Notes: generated from the letters alone by a model not told the origin. Counted from the first letter of the stretch, positions 10,773-22,032 are shown. The stretch: 64,000 bases of DNA from an uncultured Bartonella sp. (GCF_945285465.1 NZ_CALYQK010000003.1:1-64000), one strand, 5' to 3'. Made by a program: numbers and translations.

Positions 10773-11243
10773 CTAGCGCCTGAAACCGGCATCAACAATA
10801 TTCTGCATAACAACGAAAGTCGAGGTGCTTGCCACATAAGGCAAAGTGGAAATTTTTTCGCCGAGCACAATGCGATAACGTTTTATGTCGCTTGTTCTGA
10901 CTTTCAAAAGATAGTCGAACGAGCTTGCAATCATATGGCATTCTTCAACCTCGCGAATTTTTTTTACCGCCGCATTAAAAGCGCGCAAAGCTTCTTCTCT
11001 TGTGTCGGAAAGTTTGACCTCGGCAAAAGCAATATGTTCCATGCCCATTTTTGCCGGATTAAGAACGGCACGAAAACCGGTAATATAACCTTCATTGACA
11101 AGCCGCTTCAAGCGCATTTGGCAAGGTGTCTTGGAAAGCCCGACTTTTTCAGAAAGTTCGGTAATAGAAATGCGACCGTTTTCGACCAATGTATCAATAA
11201 TACGGTTATCTATTCGGTCAATTTCACTAATTTTGTCTTCCAT
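10773..11243 (-). CDS. Lrp/AsnC family transcriptional regulator (probable regulator of putA)
   Basis: MEDKISEIDRIDNRIIDTLVENGRISITELSEKVGLSKTPCQMRLKRLVNEGYITGFRA; divergent from putA. Confidence 0.94.
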   Translation of the reverse strand: MEDKISEIDRIDNRIIDTLVENGRISITELSEKVGLSKTPCQMRLKRLVNEGYITGFRAVLNPAKMGMEHIAFAEVKLSDTREEALRAFNAAVKKIREVEECHMIASSFDYLLKVRTSDIKRYRIVLGEKISTLPYVASTSTFVVMQNIVDAGFRR

Positions 11244-11280
11244 CAACGTAAAAAATCCTAATAAAAACCGAAAAAACAAG

Positions 11281-11305
11281 AAAAAGCTCTAAATTATAGC
11301 TTTTT
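11281..11305. promoter_or_regulatory. inverted repeat in regulator/putA intergenic region
   Basis: AAAAAGCT-CTAAATTAT-AGCTTTTT, perfect 8-bp arms. Confidence 0.35.
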
Positions 11306-11418
11306 TTATGCGAGAAGTAAACTATGGCCGGTGCTATGATTATGCCATAAGCCGCTTCAAATCCGCTTATTCACAGAGCTTGAGAAGTTCACAAAACTAC
11401 CAGAGTGGAAACAATATC

Positions 11419-14400
11419 ATGACCAATGCACCAAAGCCTTTTACCGAATTTGCTCCGCCTATTTCCAAACAAAGCGAGTTGCGCCAGAAAATTACGGCCG
11501 CCTATCGTCGTCCGGAAACGGAATGTTTGAAACCGCTGCTGGAAGCGGCAACGATTGATGAAAAAACCAAAAAAGCCATTGCCACAACAGCACGTCATCT
11601 GATCGAGACATTGCGGGCAAAATATAAAGGCAGCGGCGTTGAGGGGCTTGTCCACGAATATTCCCTGTCGTCACATGAAGGCGTGGCGTTGATGTGCCTG
11701 GCGGAAGCATTGCTGCGCATACCCGATAACGCAACGCGTGACGCGCTTATTCGCGACAAGGTTGTCGGCGGTGACTGGAAAGCCCATTTGGGTGGTGGAA
11801 AGTCGCTGTTTGTTAATGCGGCAACCTGGGGCTTGATAATTACCGGAAAACTTTCTTCCAAGATAAAAGAAGGCGAACTTTCGTCATCTTTGTCAGGACT
11901 TATTGCCCGTTGTGGCGAGCCGGTCATTCGCAAAGGGGTCGATATGGCCATGCGCATGATGGGCGAACAATTTGTTCGTGGAGAAACTATTGAAGAAGCA
12001 TTGGAGCGCTCCAAACCACTCGAGGAGCGTGGCTTTCGCTATTCTTACGATATGCTGGGAGAAGCGGCAACAACAGCCGAGGACGCCGACCGCTATTATC
12101 GCGATTATGAAACAGCAATTCATGCCATTGGTAAAGCCTCGAATGGACGCGGCGTTTATGAAGGGCCGGGCATTTCAATCAAGCTGTCGGCACTTCATCC
12201 GCGCTATTTCCGTTCGCAGGCCGACCGTGTGATGAGCGAACTGATGCCGCGTGTCAAAGAATTGGCAAAACTTTGCAAAAATTATAATATCGGTCTCAAT
12301 ATTGATGCCGAGGAAGCCGATCGTCTTGAACTTTCACTCGACATTATGGATAGTCTCTGTTTTGACAAGGATCTGGAAGGATGGAACGGCATCGGTTTTG
12401 TGGTGCAGGCCTATGGCCGTCGCTGTCCGTTTGTTCTCGACTATCTGATTGATCTGGCGCGGCGTAGCCACCACCGGTTGATGGTACGCCTTGTCAAGGG
12501 TGCTTATTGGGATGCCGAAATCAAACGGGCGCAGGTCGACGGGCTTGAAAGCTTTCCGGTTTACACACGTAAAGTCTATACCGACGTTTCTTATGTGGCC
12601 AATGCGCGCAAGCTTCTTGCTGCCCCTGATGCGGTTTTTCCGCAATTTGCCACCCATAATGCTCAGACCATGGCAACGATCTATCATTTGGCAGGACCCG
12701 ATAAATATACAACCGAGCAGTTCGAGTTCCAGTGTCTCCATGGCATGGGCGAGCCGCTTTATGATGAAGTTGTCGGCAAGGATAAGATGCAGCGTCCGGC
12801 GCGTCTTTATGCGCCTGTCGGTACTCACGAAACCTTGCTTGCCTATCTTGTGCGCCGTTTGTTGGAAAATGGTGCCAATTCTTCTTTTGTCAATCGCATT
12901 ACCGACAAATCCATTTCGGTGGACGAACTCATTGTCGATCCGGTCGATGTTGTGCGGAAAATGCCTGTTCCCGGTGCCCAACACGACAAGATCGCTTCGC
13001 CGGAAGATTTGTTTGGTAAAAGCCGCCGCAACTCCGAAGGTTATGATCTTTCCAATGAAATAACTTTGGCCAGGCTTACTGAAGAATTTGTCAAAAGTGA
13101 TGACATCAAGTGGCGGGCCGAAGCGGAAGCGGGCAAAAGCAAAGCAAAGGCCCGTCCTGTTCTCAATCCCGGTGATCACCGTGATGAGGTGGGTGAAGTG
13201 GTCGAGGTTGATGAAAAGACTGCCACACAAATGGTTGCTGTTGGCGTAAAAGCGGCTCAATCATGGGCCAAAGTTGCACCACAAAAACGTGCCGAAATTT
13301 TGGAAAAGGCGGCTGATTTGATGCAGGCACGCATGCCGGTACTTCTGGCACTTGCCGCCCGCGAAGCCGGCAAATCAATTCCCAATGCGATTGCCGAAGT
13401 CAGGGAAGCAATAGATTTCTTGCGCTTTTATGCCGGTCAGGTGTGCTCGACTTTCAAAGGGCAAGAAGAACCGCTCGGACCAGTTGTGTGCATTAGTCCG
13501 TGGAACTTTCCATTGTCGATTTTTATTGGCCAGGTATCGGCAGCTTTGGTTGCCGGTAATCCGGTTTTGGCCAAACCGGCGGAAGAAACCCCTCTTATTG
13601 CGGCCGAAGGTGTACGCATTCTTCATGAGGCCGGTGTGCCCGCTGACGTTTTACAACTTGTTCCCGGCGACGGCAAGATTGGCGCAGCACTTGTCGGTGC
13701 CAAAGATACAGCCGCGGTAATGTTTACCGGCTCGACCGATGTTGCCCGTCTTATTCAGGCAGAACTTGCAAACCGTGTTGACAAGGAGGGAAAGCCAATA
13801 CCGCTTATTGCCGAAACCGGCGGGCAAAATGCCATGATTGTCGATTCTTCTGCTTTGGCCGAACAGGTGGTGGGCGATGTTGTTGCCTCGGCGTTTGATA
13901 GTGCCGGACAACGTTGTTCGGCTTTGCGTGTTTTGTGTCTGCAGGAAGAGGTCGCCGATCGCATTCTGGATATGCTCAAAGGTGCCATGAAGGAATTGCG
14001 ACTTGGACGCACCGATTTTATTGGCACAGATATTGGTGCCGTCATTACCGGGGAAGCCAAAGATAATGTTGAAACGCATATCGAAACCATGCGCGCGATG
14101 GGTCATAAAATCACCCAGTTGCCGCTTGGCGTGGCAACGGCAAACGGCACCTTTGTCAGCCCAACGATTATCGAACTTGACAGCGTCGATGAATTGAAAC
14201 GCGAAATATTTGGTCCGGTTTTGCATGTCATCCGTTATAAACGGCCAGAAATCGACCGGTTGATTGAAAGCCTCAATGCCACCGGCTATGGTCTGACTTT
14301 CGGACTTCACACGCGGCTTGACGATTTTGTCGATCATGTTGCGCGGCGCATTCGCGTCGGCAATATTTATGTCAACCGCAATATTATCGGTGCCGTGGTC

Positions 14401-15087
14401 GGCTCGCAGCCTTTTGGTGGACGAGGGTTGTCCGGCACGGGGCCGAAAGCCGGTGGTCCGCTTTACCTCGAACGTTTGGTCAGAGAGGCGCCCGAGCAAA
14501 AATTTTCGCCGTCGACAACAGATAATGAAGCTCTTGCGGCATTTTGTACTTGGCTTGATAAAAACGGTGAAAACGGCGAGGCAACCTTTGCAAAAGATCT
14601 GGCTGGCAAGTCACCTTTGAATGTCGAAATCAGTTTGCCGGGACCGGTTGGAGAAAGCAATACTTACGCACTTCATCCCCGCGGGAAAATACTTGTTTTT
14701 CCACAAACAAAAAGCGGGCTTTATCGCCAGATTGCCTGTGTTTTGGCAACCGGCAATATCGCGGTTATTGATGCGGCGTCAAAGTTGCAACAATCGCTGT
14801 TCGATTTGCCGAAAGATGTGGCTGATTGCATCAAATGGACAGAAAATCGTGATGCGGACGGCCCATATGCCGGCGCACTTATCGAAGGTGATGGCGACAG
14901 GGTCGGCGCCGTGCAGCAAAGCATTGCAAAATTGTCCGGGCCGATTGTTTTGATACAGGCGGCAACAAGTGCGGCTCTGCAAACACAGGTTCGACCATAT
15001 AATTTGCATTTTATGGTTGAGGAAGTGTCAACGTCAATCAATACCGCCGCTGCGGGTGGCAATGCCAATCTGATGACAATTGGCTAA
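11419..15087 (+). CDS. putA: bifunctional proline dehydrogenase / L-glutamate gamma-semialdehyde dehydrogenase
   Basis: PRODH motifs (GPGISIKLSALHPRY, RLVKGAYWDAEIK, FATHNAQT) and ALDH domain (ISPWNFPLSIFIGQ, ETGGQNAMIVDSSA, DSAGQRCSALRV). Confidence 0.98.
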   Translation: MTNAPKPFTEFAPPISKQSELRQKITAAYRRPETECLKPLLEAATIDEKTKKAIATTARHLIETLRAKYKGSGVEGLVHEYSLSSHEGVALMCLAEALLRIPDNATRDALIRDKVVGGDWKAHLGGGKSLFVNAATWGLIITGKLSSKIKEGELSSSLSGLIARCGEPVIRKGVDMAMRMMGEQFVRGETIEEALERSKPLEERGFRYSYDMLGEAATTAEDADRYYRDYETAIHAIGKASNGRGVYEGPGISIKLSALHPRYFRSQADRVMSELMPRVKELAKLCKNYNIGLNIDAEEADRLELSLDIMDSLCFDKDLEGWNGIGFVVQAYGRRCPFVLDYLIDLARRSHHRLMVRLVKGAYWDAEIKRAQVDGLESFPVYTRKVYTDVSYVANARKLLAAPDAVFPQFATHNAQTMATIYHLAGPDKYTTEQFEFQCLHGMGEPLYDEVVGKDKMQRPARLYAPVGTHETLLAYLVRRLLENGANSSFVNRITDKSISVDELIVDPVDVVRKMPVPGAQHDKIASPEDLFGKSRRNSEGYDLSNEITLARLTEEFVKSDDIKWRAEAEAGKSKAKARPVLNPGDHRDEVGEVVEVDEKTATQMVAVGVKAAQSWAKVAPQKRAEILEKAADLMQARMPVLLALAAREAGKSIPNAIAEVREAIDFLRFYAGQVCSTFKGQEEPLGPVVCISPWNFPLSIFIGQVSAALVAGNPVLAKPAEETPLIAAEGVRILHEAGVPADVLQLVPGDGKIGAALVGAKDTAAVMFTGSTDVARLIQAELANRVDKEGKPIPLIAETGGQNAMIVDSSALAEQVVGDVVASAFDSAGQRCSALRVLCLQEEVADRILDMLKGAMKELRLGRTDFIGTDIGAVITGEAKDNVETHIETMRAMGHKITQLPLGVATANGTFVSPTIIELDSVDELKREIFGPVLHVIRYKRPEIDRLIESLNATGYGLTFGLHTRLDDFVDHVARRIRVGNIYVNRNIIGAVVGSQPFGGRGLSGTGPKAGGPLYLERLVREAPEQKFSPSTTDNEALAAFCTWLDKNGENGEATFAKDLAGKSPLNVEISLPGPVGESNTYALHPRGKILVFPQTKSGLYRQIACVLATGNIAVIDAASKLQQSLFDLPKDVADCIKWTENRDADGPYAGALIEGDGDRVGAVQQSIAKLSGPIVLIQAATSAALQTQVRPYNLHFMVEEVSTSINTAAAGGNANLMTIG

Positions 15088-15126
15088 AAATCTATCACAA
15101 TCAATTTCTGATTGTTGACCGTTTAA

Positions 15127-15162
15127 AAAAAACCGCCGTAACGAAAGTTTCGGTGGTTTTTT
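15127..15162 (+). terminator. Rho-independent terminator of putA
   Basis: AACCGCCG...CGGTGGTT stem (one G-U pair) followed by TTTTTT. Confidence 0.75.
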
Positions 15163-15271
15163 GTTGATCGCAGCAATTTAGCAAAAAGTTATTAACCTTC
15201 ATAATTTAACGTCAGGCCAAGAGTTTTGTTATGAGGCAATTTTGTGATTGCCACAATTTAGTTTGAGTGCC

Positions 15272-18163
15272 ATGCGTAATCTGAAAACCAGTTCTGTCTC
15301 TTCCCGTCCTGTTGCCAGTCGTGTCGATGGCGCAAATTCTGCGCAATCGGAAAAGGTTGCCAGTCAACCATTAGACACGCAATATCCGACAATATGGAAA
15401 AAAGCTTTTGCTCTCGGACAAAATGTGCGCTTCACCCGCACACCCGAGGTAGAAATTTTACGCAAACGGGTGGAAAATGATCCCGATTTTGCCCAAAAGC
15501 TCAAAGCATTTGAATTGGAACAAAGGCGTCGGCGTGAAAATGCGCCGCAAAAATCTGCCGCATTTGATTTATCCCAACAGAAAGACGATTCTCGAGCTTT
15601 GGCCGATAGTGAAAATCACGCAACAATTTGTGCGGTAAAAAGCGAGGTAACGGTGCCTTTGCAAGGCAATATAGACCGGCAAAATGGCACCGGCCAACAA
15701 AATCTTATCGGGGGGGAGACAACACAAAATCAAAATCCTGTTTGTAACCCGATAGCTTTATATCTTTCTGATTCGGCATTTTTTGAATGTGGATCTGTTT
15801 TTCTTGATGGTTCGTCACTGGATGCGCCGCAAGCCATCGCTGCTTCAGCAGTGCTCGGCCAACCGGAAATCTCGGACAATAAAGGTCATGCGCCTCAGCT
15901 AGCGGTTGTTGAACCGGAGGTTGCACCGTTGCCGATTACATCGGATAATTGTGAAACACTGAAAGTGCAAAAAAAATCGATAACCGATCTTTATCGTGTG
16001 CTTGAATGTCGTTTTGCCAAAAATAACTATTTGCCATCCCATACCGATAATCAGGAAGACGAAAATTCAGAGCAACAGTCAGCCGATAGCGATGTTGAAC
16101 AAACGATTTTGCCGGAAGAGACATCTTTCTCAGATATTGAAGCGCTTCCAGTGTTGCCATTTATAGGCACAGAGTTGAGCAATGAAGACGAGCCTCTGAC
16201 AGATGGTAAGCCAGCCATAATTTCTGTTCATTATGGTGAAGTGGTTATCGAAAATATGCCGGAAAAATCAGATAACGAAACGACATCGGCCGAAGTGTCA
16301 ATGGCAGGCGCAAGCGCCATAACGTCGGATTGTGCGGGTTCAAGCCCGCTTCTTAACAAACAAAACATTATGGCCGCACCTGGCAAAATTGTTGAAGATA
16401 TCGAACCGGTGGTGGAAGATGCTTCCTCCTCCTCAGACGAGCAAAAGACAGTTGAGCAAGACCATGCTGTTGTTCCCGAAGTTGTGGTGCGGGCGCAAAC
16501 ACATGGACAAGAAGTCGAAAAAAAACCGCAGCCGGTTTCAACCAAAGCAACGATCTCGGCACCTTTGCGGACGCTTAATCCGGCCTTTATTCCAAGTCCC
16601 AAGCTTGAACATAATGACTCTTATGTTTTTCCTTCCGTTGATCTGTTGCAACAGCCAATCTATAAGGACGGAGCAATCATTTCACAGGAAACATTGGAGC
16701 GCAGTGCCGGTCTTTTAGAAAGTGTGCTGGAAGATTTTGGCATTAAAGGCGAAATCATCCATGTGCGTCCCGGACCGGTGGTAACCATGTATGAATTTGA
16801 ACCGGCTGCCGGTGTCAAATCATCCCGTGTTATCAGCCTTTCTGATGATATCGCCCGGTCGATGTCGGCTATTTCTGCCCGTGTTGCCGTTATTCCGGGG
16901 CGCAATGTCATTGGTATTGAACTGCCGAACAAGGTTCGCGAGACGGTTTATTTGCGCGAGCTTATCCAGTCCAAGGCTTTTCAGGACAGTAATTATAAAT
17001 TGGCTCTTACACTGGGCAAAAATATCGGTGGTGAGCCGGTTATAGCCGAACTGGCCAAAATGCCGCATCTTCTTGTTGCCGGTACAACCGGTTCGGGTAA
17101 ATCGGTGGCAATCAATGCCATGATCCTGTCGTTGCTCTATCGGCTGAAGCCGGAGCAGTGCCGTCTCATCATGGTTGATCCGAAAATGCTCGAGCTTTCG
17201 ATTTATGATGGCATTCCCCATCTTTTGACACCGGTAGTAACCGATCCGAAAAAAGCTGTGACCGCGCTGAAATGGGCGGTGCGCGAAATGGAAGACCGCT
17301 ACCGCAAAATGGCAAAACTTGGTGTGCGCAATATTGACGGCTTCAACCAGCGTGTCAGTGTGGCAGCCGAAAAAGGCGAAACCATTACGTGTCGTGTTCA
17401 ATCCGGCTTCGACAAGGAAACAGGCGAAATGCTTTATCATGAAGAGGCAATGGATCTTGCGCGTCTTCCCTATATTGTTGTTATTGTTGACGAGATGGCC
17501 GATCTGATGATGGTCGCCGGCAAGGAAATCGAAGGTGCAATCCAGCGTCTGGCACAAATGGCGCGCGCCGCCGGTATTCATCTTATCATGGCAACGCAAC
17601 GCCCGTCCGTTGATGTGATTACCGGCACAATCAAGGCCAATTTCCCGACGCGTATTTCGTTTCAGGTAACGTCCAAGATTGACAGTCGCACCATTCTGGG
17701 CGAACAGGGTGCTGAAACGCTTCTCGGCCAGGGGGATATGCTTCATATGGTGGGTGGTGGCCGCATTGTCCGTGTACATGGGCCGTTTGTCTCCGATGAA
17801 GAGGTCGAGCATGTTGTTGCCCATCTCAAAACCCAAGGTACACCCGATTATCTTGCAACCGTTACCGATGGTGAAGATGAAGAAGAAACCATCGAGGATG
17901 CCGATTCGATTGCCGATATTGTGGCAGCCGGCAATGCCGGTGAAAATGTCGAAGAGCTTTATTTGCAAGCAGTCAAAGTGGTCATGCGCGATAAAAAATG
18001 CTCGACCTCCTATATCCAGCGCCGCTTAGGCATTGGCTATAACAAGGCAGCTACACTTGTCGAGCGCATGGAAGCCGAAGGCATTGTCGGCCCGGCCAAC
18101 CATGTGGGAAAACGGGAAATATTGTTAAATAGCCGTCATGGACAGGATGGGTTTGGCAATTGA
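15272..18163 (+). CDS. ftsK: FtsK/SpoIIIE-type DNA translocase lacking N-terminal TM domain
   Basis: [21 protein letters not shown] Walker [39 protein letters not shown]-terminal gamma domain [28 protein letters not shown]. Alternative TTG start 15248. Confidence 0.93.
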   Translation: MRNLKTSSVSSRPVASRVDGANSAQSEKVASQPLDTQYPTIWKKAFALGQNVRFTRTPEVEILRKRVENDPDFAQKLKAFELEQRRRRENAPQKSAAFDLSQQKDDSRALADSENHATICAVKSEVTVPLQGNIDRQNGTGQQNLIGGETTQNQNPVCNPIALYLSDSAFFECGSVFLDGSSLDAPQAIAASAVLGQPEISDNKGHAPQLAVVEPEVAPLPITSDNCETLKVQKKSITDLYRVLECRFAKNNYLPSHTDNQEDENSEQQSADSDVEQTILPEETSFSDIEALPVLPFIGTELSNEDEPLTDGKPAIISVHYGEVVIENMPEKSDNETTSAEVSMAGASAITSDCAGSSPLLNKQNIMAAPGKIVEDIEPVVEDASSSSDEQKTVEQDHAVVPEVVVRAQTHGQEVEKKPQPVSTKATISAPLRTLNPAFIPSPKLEHNDSYVFPSVDLLQQPIYKDGAIISQETLERSAGLLESVLEDFGIKGEIIHVRPGPVVTMYEFEPAAGVKSSRVISLSDDIARSMSAISARVAVIPGRNVIGIELPNKVRETVYLRELIQSKAFQDSNYKLALTLGKNIGGEPVIAELAKMPHLLVAGTTGSGKSVAINAMILSLLYRLKPEQCRLIMVDPKMLELSIYDGIPHLLTPVVTDPKKAVTALKWAVREMEDRYRKMAKLGVRNIDGFNQRVSVAAEKGETITCRVQSGFDKETGEMLYHEEAMDLARLPYIVVIVDEMADLMMVAGKEIEGAIQRLAQMARAAGIHLIMATQRPSVDVITGTIKANFPTRISFQVTSKIDSRTILGEQGAETLLGQGDMLHMVGGGRIVRVHGPFVSDEEVEHVVAHLKTQGTPDYLATVTDGEDEEETIEDADSIADIVAAGNAGENVEELYLQAVKVVMRDKKCSTSYIQRRLGIGYNKAATLVERMEAEGIVGPANHVGKREILLNSRHGQDGFGN

Positions 18164-18430
18164 ATTTGCCTTTTGAGCGGTAAAAAAGCTCAGGCAAAAA
18201 CGTTCTGTGCTTTTTTACCATTATATTTTTATCAATCGACAAGAATTAAAAAAAGTGCGGGCTTTGCTCTCGTCAATGCCCCACAATGTGAGTGATGTCC
18301 AACAGTTATCGATGCGGCAATGTTAACAATATTGTTAAACGGGCCGTCGTTTTTTTCCTTTAATTTTTTGATTCCTTTTGAAACCGGCAGCTCTTTCCTG
18401 TAAAAGATAGCATTAAGAAATCTTTAACCG

Positions 18431-20809
18431 GTGGAGAAGTCCTTGGCATTTCTGGATTTTCTATCCAATAAAGCAGTCAGAAACGCATTTTTGAGCGGGC
18501 AAGGTGCCTTTGTGCTTGATCGCGAAACTTATGCCATAGTCTGGCTGGACGGCGCGGTGGCGTCATTTTTTGGCTTCGCTACACTTTCTGCGGCACTTGA
18601 TCGTGAAGAGATTTTTGACAACGCGGTCAAACGGCAAATTGAAAACGGCATTAAAAGTGGCCGTCCCGTTCGTCTGCGCGGACAAAATACTAGCGCTTCT
18701 TTTCTCATGGCAGCGCTCAATGACGAGGCAACAGGGCAATATATTCTCGCTCGTCAGACACCCGTCAGTAACCGGAATATTCTGGATGATCATCCGCAAG
18801 TGCTTTTAGAGGGTCTCGCCAGTGACGATATTTCGGCAGCAATTTTTGATGGCGATAACAAGATTATCGTGGCGACAGAAACTTTTGCCGCTTCTGGCAC
18901 TGGGCTGCAAATCTTTCTGGCTTCGATTGATGATTTTACACCTGTCAAAACAGTGATGGACGTTGACCGGACGACTTTGCAGGTCAGCGCTATCCGTCTT
19001 CAAAGCGAACCACAACGATTTTTGGTGCTGGCGGTCAATATTACGGGGTTTTCACGGCAAAAACGAGTGCAGAATAATATCAAAACCGGCGATAACGCGT
19101 TGATCCATTTTACCTGGAAGATGGACAAAGAAGGATGTTTTACGTATTTTTCGCAGCAATTTTCAGAAAAATTCGGCAGTGTTCAAAAACTTATCGGCCA
19201 TAATCTCGTCGATCTCGACAATGAATTCAAACATTGTGGTTTTTCAAAATTGCAGGCGCAACTTGCTTCCCTTCAGCCATGGCAGGATGAAAAAATTACA
19301 TTGCCGGACGAAAAAAATGGTGGGTCGGTCGAAGTTGTGCTTTCAGGTGTACCAGTTTTTTCCCTTAACAATGAGCTCTGCAGTTTTCGCGGCTTCGGAA
19401 TTGCCAAAAACCATGAAGCCCATGAGGTAGAAACGGCCGATGGCGGCTTGACGCGGGAAAATGCTGCCAATGGACAAGAAATGACCGCGCCGCCAGCCGA
19501 AAAAACCGCTGATGAAGAAAAAATCGCTGGCGAAGAGAAAACTGGCGTTCTTAATTCGTCGGAACGCTCGGCTTTTCGTGAAATTGCCGAAAGATTGCGT
19601 CACGAATTAAATTTGCCTTTGATGGAAAGACCGCTTACCGGCGCTTTAACTTCACCGGAAAAAGACGCGGAAAATCCGCCACTTGCCACAGAACAATTTA
19701 TCCCGCAGTCTTTAGCGCTGTTAAACCTGCTTGATACGGCGACGGACGGCGTTATTTTTCTTGACAAGGACGGGCGCATCCGCACCTTTAGCGATGCTGC
19801 ATCCGCTTTGACGGGATATGAGCGCGAAGAGGTCGTTGCCCATCCTTTTGCAACTTTGTTTAGTGCCGCTTCGCAAAGTGCAATCAAAAACTATCTTGCC
19901 TGTTTTGAAAGTGGCGGCTCGAAACAAATTTTCAACCGCGGCGAACATGTGAAAATTGACACCCGGGAGGGTGGGGAAATTCGCGTTTTTGTGACACTCG
20001 TTCCGCTTGCATTGGGACAAGGATATGCTGCTTTATTGCGAGATATGACCAATGTTTCGCAACAGAACAGACCCATTTATGATAACGAGCTTATGGCAAG
20101 GACAATTCACGAGATTAGAACCCCCCTTAACGCCATGATCGGATTTGCCGAGATTATGGGGGAAGAACGGTTTGGAAGAATAGAAAACGAACGTTATCGC
20201 GGCTATTTGCGCGATATTATTTCTTCGGGTAAACACATTTTAACGCTGGTCAACCAGTTTCTGGAAAAAGCCAAATCCGCTCATAACCACGAAAATCATA
20301 GTCAAAAAGAAGAAAATCAATCGGCTATTTCTGGTGGATTCGATGTTATTGTTCAATTGCGTAAAGCGGTTGCATTGCTGGAAAATCAAGCCAATGAAAA
20401 TGGCATTATTATCCGAATTGTTATGCCCTCCCAAGTGCCCATGATTAACATTGATGCGCAGGAATTCCGGCAAATCGTCTGGAATCTGTTGTCGAACGCC
20501 ATTCGGTTTACCGCCAAAGGCGGCCAAATTGTTGTGCATCTTTCAGTTCAGGATGGCGAATTTGTCAAAGTTAGTGTGAGTGACAACGGTATTGGCATGA
20601 ACGACGAAGAAATTGTTCGCGCCCTTCAGCCTTATGGGCAGGTCGAGCGTAAAGACGGCCGTTTGGGCGATGCGGTTTTCGTCGGCACGGGACTTGGACT
20701 GCCGACAGCCAAAAGTCTTGTCGAAAAAAATGGCGGCCGGTTTATACTGCTATCAAAACCTAATCAGGGAACAACGGTCGAGCTTTTCTTTCCGCTTGTC
20801 CATTTATGA
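18431..20809 (+). CDS. cytoplasmic PAS-domain sensor histidine kinase (PdhS/PleC/DivJ-like)
   Basis: PAS LLDTATDGVIFLDKDGRIRTFSDAASALTGY; H-box IHEIRTPLNAMIGFAEIMGEERFG; NLLSNAIRFT, DNGIGM, GTGLGLP; GTG start; no TM segment. Confidence 0.88.
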   Translation: MEKSLAFLDFLSNKAVRNAFLSGQGAFVLDRETYAIVWLDGAVASFFGFATLSAALDREEIFDNAVKRQIENGIKSGRPVRLRGQNTSASFLMAALNDEATGQYILARQTPVSNRNILDDHPQVLLEGLASDDISAAIFDGDNKIIVATETFAASGTGLQIFLASIDDFTPVKTVMDVDRTTLQVSAIRLQSEPQRFLVLAVNITGFSRQKRVQNNIKTGDNALIHFTWKMDKEGCFTYFSQQFSEKFGSVQKLIGHNLVDLDNEFKHCGFSKLQAQLASLQPWQDEKITLPDEKNGGSVEVVLSGVPVFSLNNELCSFRGFGIAKNHEAHEVETADGGLTRENAANGQEMTAPPAEKTADEEKIAGEEKTGVLNSSERSAFREIAERLRHELNLPLMERPLTGALTSPEKDAENPPLATEQFIPQSLALLNLLDTATDGVIFLDKDGRIRTFSDAASALTGYEREEVVAHPFATLFSAASQSAIKNYLACFESGGSKQIFNRGEHVKIDTREGGEIRVFVTLVPLALGQGYAALLRDMTNVSQQNRPIYDNELMARTIHEIRTPLNAMIGFAEIMGEERFGRIENERYRGYLRDIISSGKHILTLVNQFLEKAKSAHNHENHSQKEENQSAISGGFDVIVQLRKAVALLENQANENGIIIRIVMPSQVPMINIDAQEFRQIVWNLLSNAIRFTAKGGQIVVHLSVQDGEFVKVSVSDNGIGMNDEEIVRALQPYGQVERKDGRLGDAVFVGTGLGLPTAKSLVEKNGGRFILLSKPNQGTTVELFFPLVHL

Positions 20810-20963
20810 TCTAAGCCGGTGTTTTAGCTTGCAACAATAAAATAAACCGTGTGTGTTTTAAAAAGTGTCAAAGCTTGCGAGCTTTGCCTTTGCCCAATTA
20901 AAACACCATGCCAAAAGTGGCCGCAAGCGGCCGGCGTTTTGCAGGAATTCGGCGAAAATAGAA

Positions 20964-21380
20964 CTATTTTTTAGCCGCCAACAAATCACGAATTTCGGTA
21001 AGCAACTGTTCATCGCGCGGAACAGGTTTCGGTTGTGGAGTTTGCTGTTGTTGACGGTGCATCGCATTAATTGCCTTAACCACGATAAACAACACCCAGG
21101 CAATAATGAGAAAGTTGATGAGCAATGTAATAAAATGGCCATAGGCAATTGTTGCCCCCGCTTCACGTGCAGCGGCAAGCGTTGTCTGCTTTTGGCCGGC
21201 CAGTTGGATAAACATGTTGGAAAAATCGATACCGCCGGTAATCAAGCCGATAACCGGCATAAGCAAATCATTGACGATAGAATTGACCAGACCACCAAAT
21301 GCCCCGCCAATAATTACGCCAATGGCAAGATCAATCATATTGCCTTTCAAGGCAAATTCACGAAATTCTTTCAGCATCAA
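20964..21380 (-). CDS. mscL: large-conductance mechanosensitive channel
   Basis: [44 protein letters not shown]. Confidence 0.97.
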   Translation of the reverse strand: MMLKEFREFALKGNMIDLAIGVIIGGAFGGLVNSIVNDLLMPVIGLITGGIDFSNMFIQLAGQKQTTLAAAREAGATIAYGHFITLLINFLIIAWVLFIVVKAINAMHRQQQQTPQPKPVPRDEQLLTEIRDLLAAKK

Positions 21381-21533
21381 TCTTTCCTAACGTCAAAATA
21401 TTGTTTCCAAACCCTGGGCAGCCTGAAGGGGATGCCAATAATAATCGTCAAATATAGCAGTTTGGCTATAAGGAAAGGTTTGTAGGAAACTGTTTTTTGG
21501 TTTGACGCCAGACAGACCGGCTATTTTTCGTCT

Positions 21534-21941
21534 TTAAAGCTTGCCTGTTCCGTCATTGGCGGGCGTCTCATCATCTTTGAAATCGTTTTTGAATTTATCA
21601 AAAAAATACTTCATGGTGTCATAGGCCTGATCCATATCCTGCTTGTTTGGAAAAGTTGCCTTTGCCGCTGATTTTTGTTGTTCAAGTGCGGCAATCCGGT
21701 CTTTTAAAGTTTTGATTTCCTGTTCATAGCGGGCACGGTCATCATCGGAAATAACACATGTGATTTTGCCATCTTTGTCGAGGCATTTATCAATACTGCC
21801 GGTATCGCTATCAAAACGTAGAAAACCATCTTCAAATTTCTGGAATTCATAACGGTGATCGGCAGCCTGACCATTTGTTGCAAGGCACAAAGCACAAAAA
21901 GAAGTGAAAATAAGTGTTTTGAAAAGAAGAGATATCGACAT
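21534..21941 (-). CDS. secreted hypothetical protein with C-terminal helical segment
   Basis: Signal peptide MSISLLFKTLIFTSFCALCLATNGQA followed by DHRYEFQKFEDGFLRFDSDTGSIDKCLDKDGKITCV. Confidence 0.75.
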   Translation of the reverse strand: MSISLLFKTLIFTSFCALCLATNGQAADHRYEFQKFEDGFLRFDSDTGSIDKCLDKDGKITCVISDDDRARYEQEIKTLKDRIAALEQQKSAAKATFPNKQDMDQAYDTMKYFFDKFKNDFKDDETPANDGTGKL

Positions 21942-22032
21942 TTTTATTCCTTGGTTGAAGCTCGAACATACTTTATATAGGGCATAATTCAAATATTTCC
22001 TGTTTTTCAGAGGAAAAGGCTGGCTTGGCGAT

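Noticed and set aside
16425-16441. CCTCCTCCTC stretch resembling an anti-SD sRNA motif
   Set aside because: It is within the ftsK low-complexity linker encoding SSSS; no evidence for a separate RNA.
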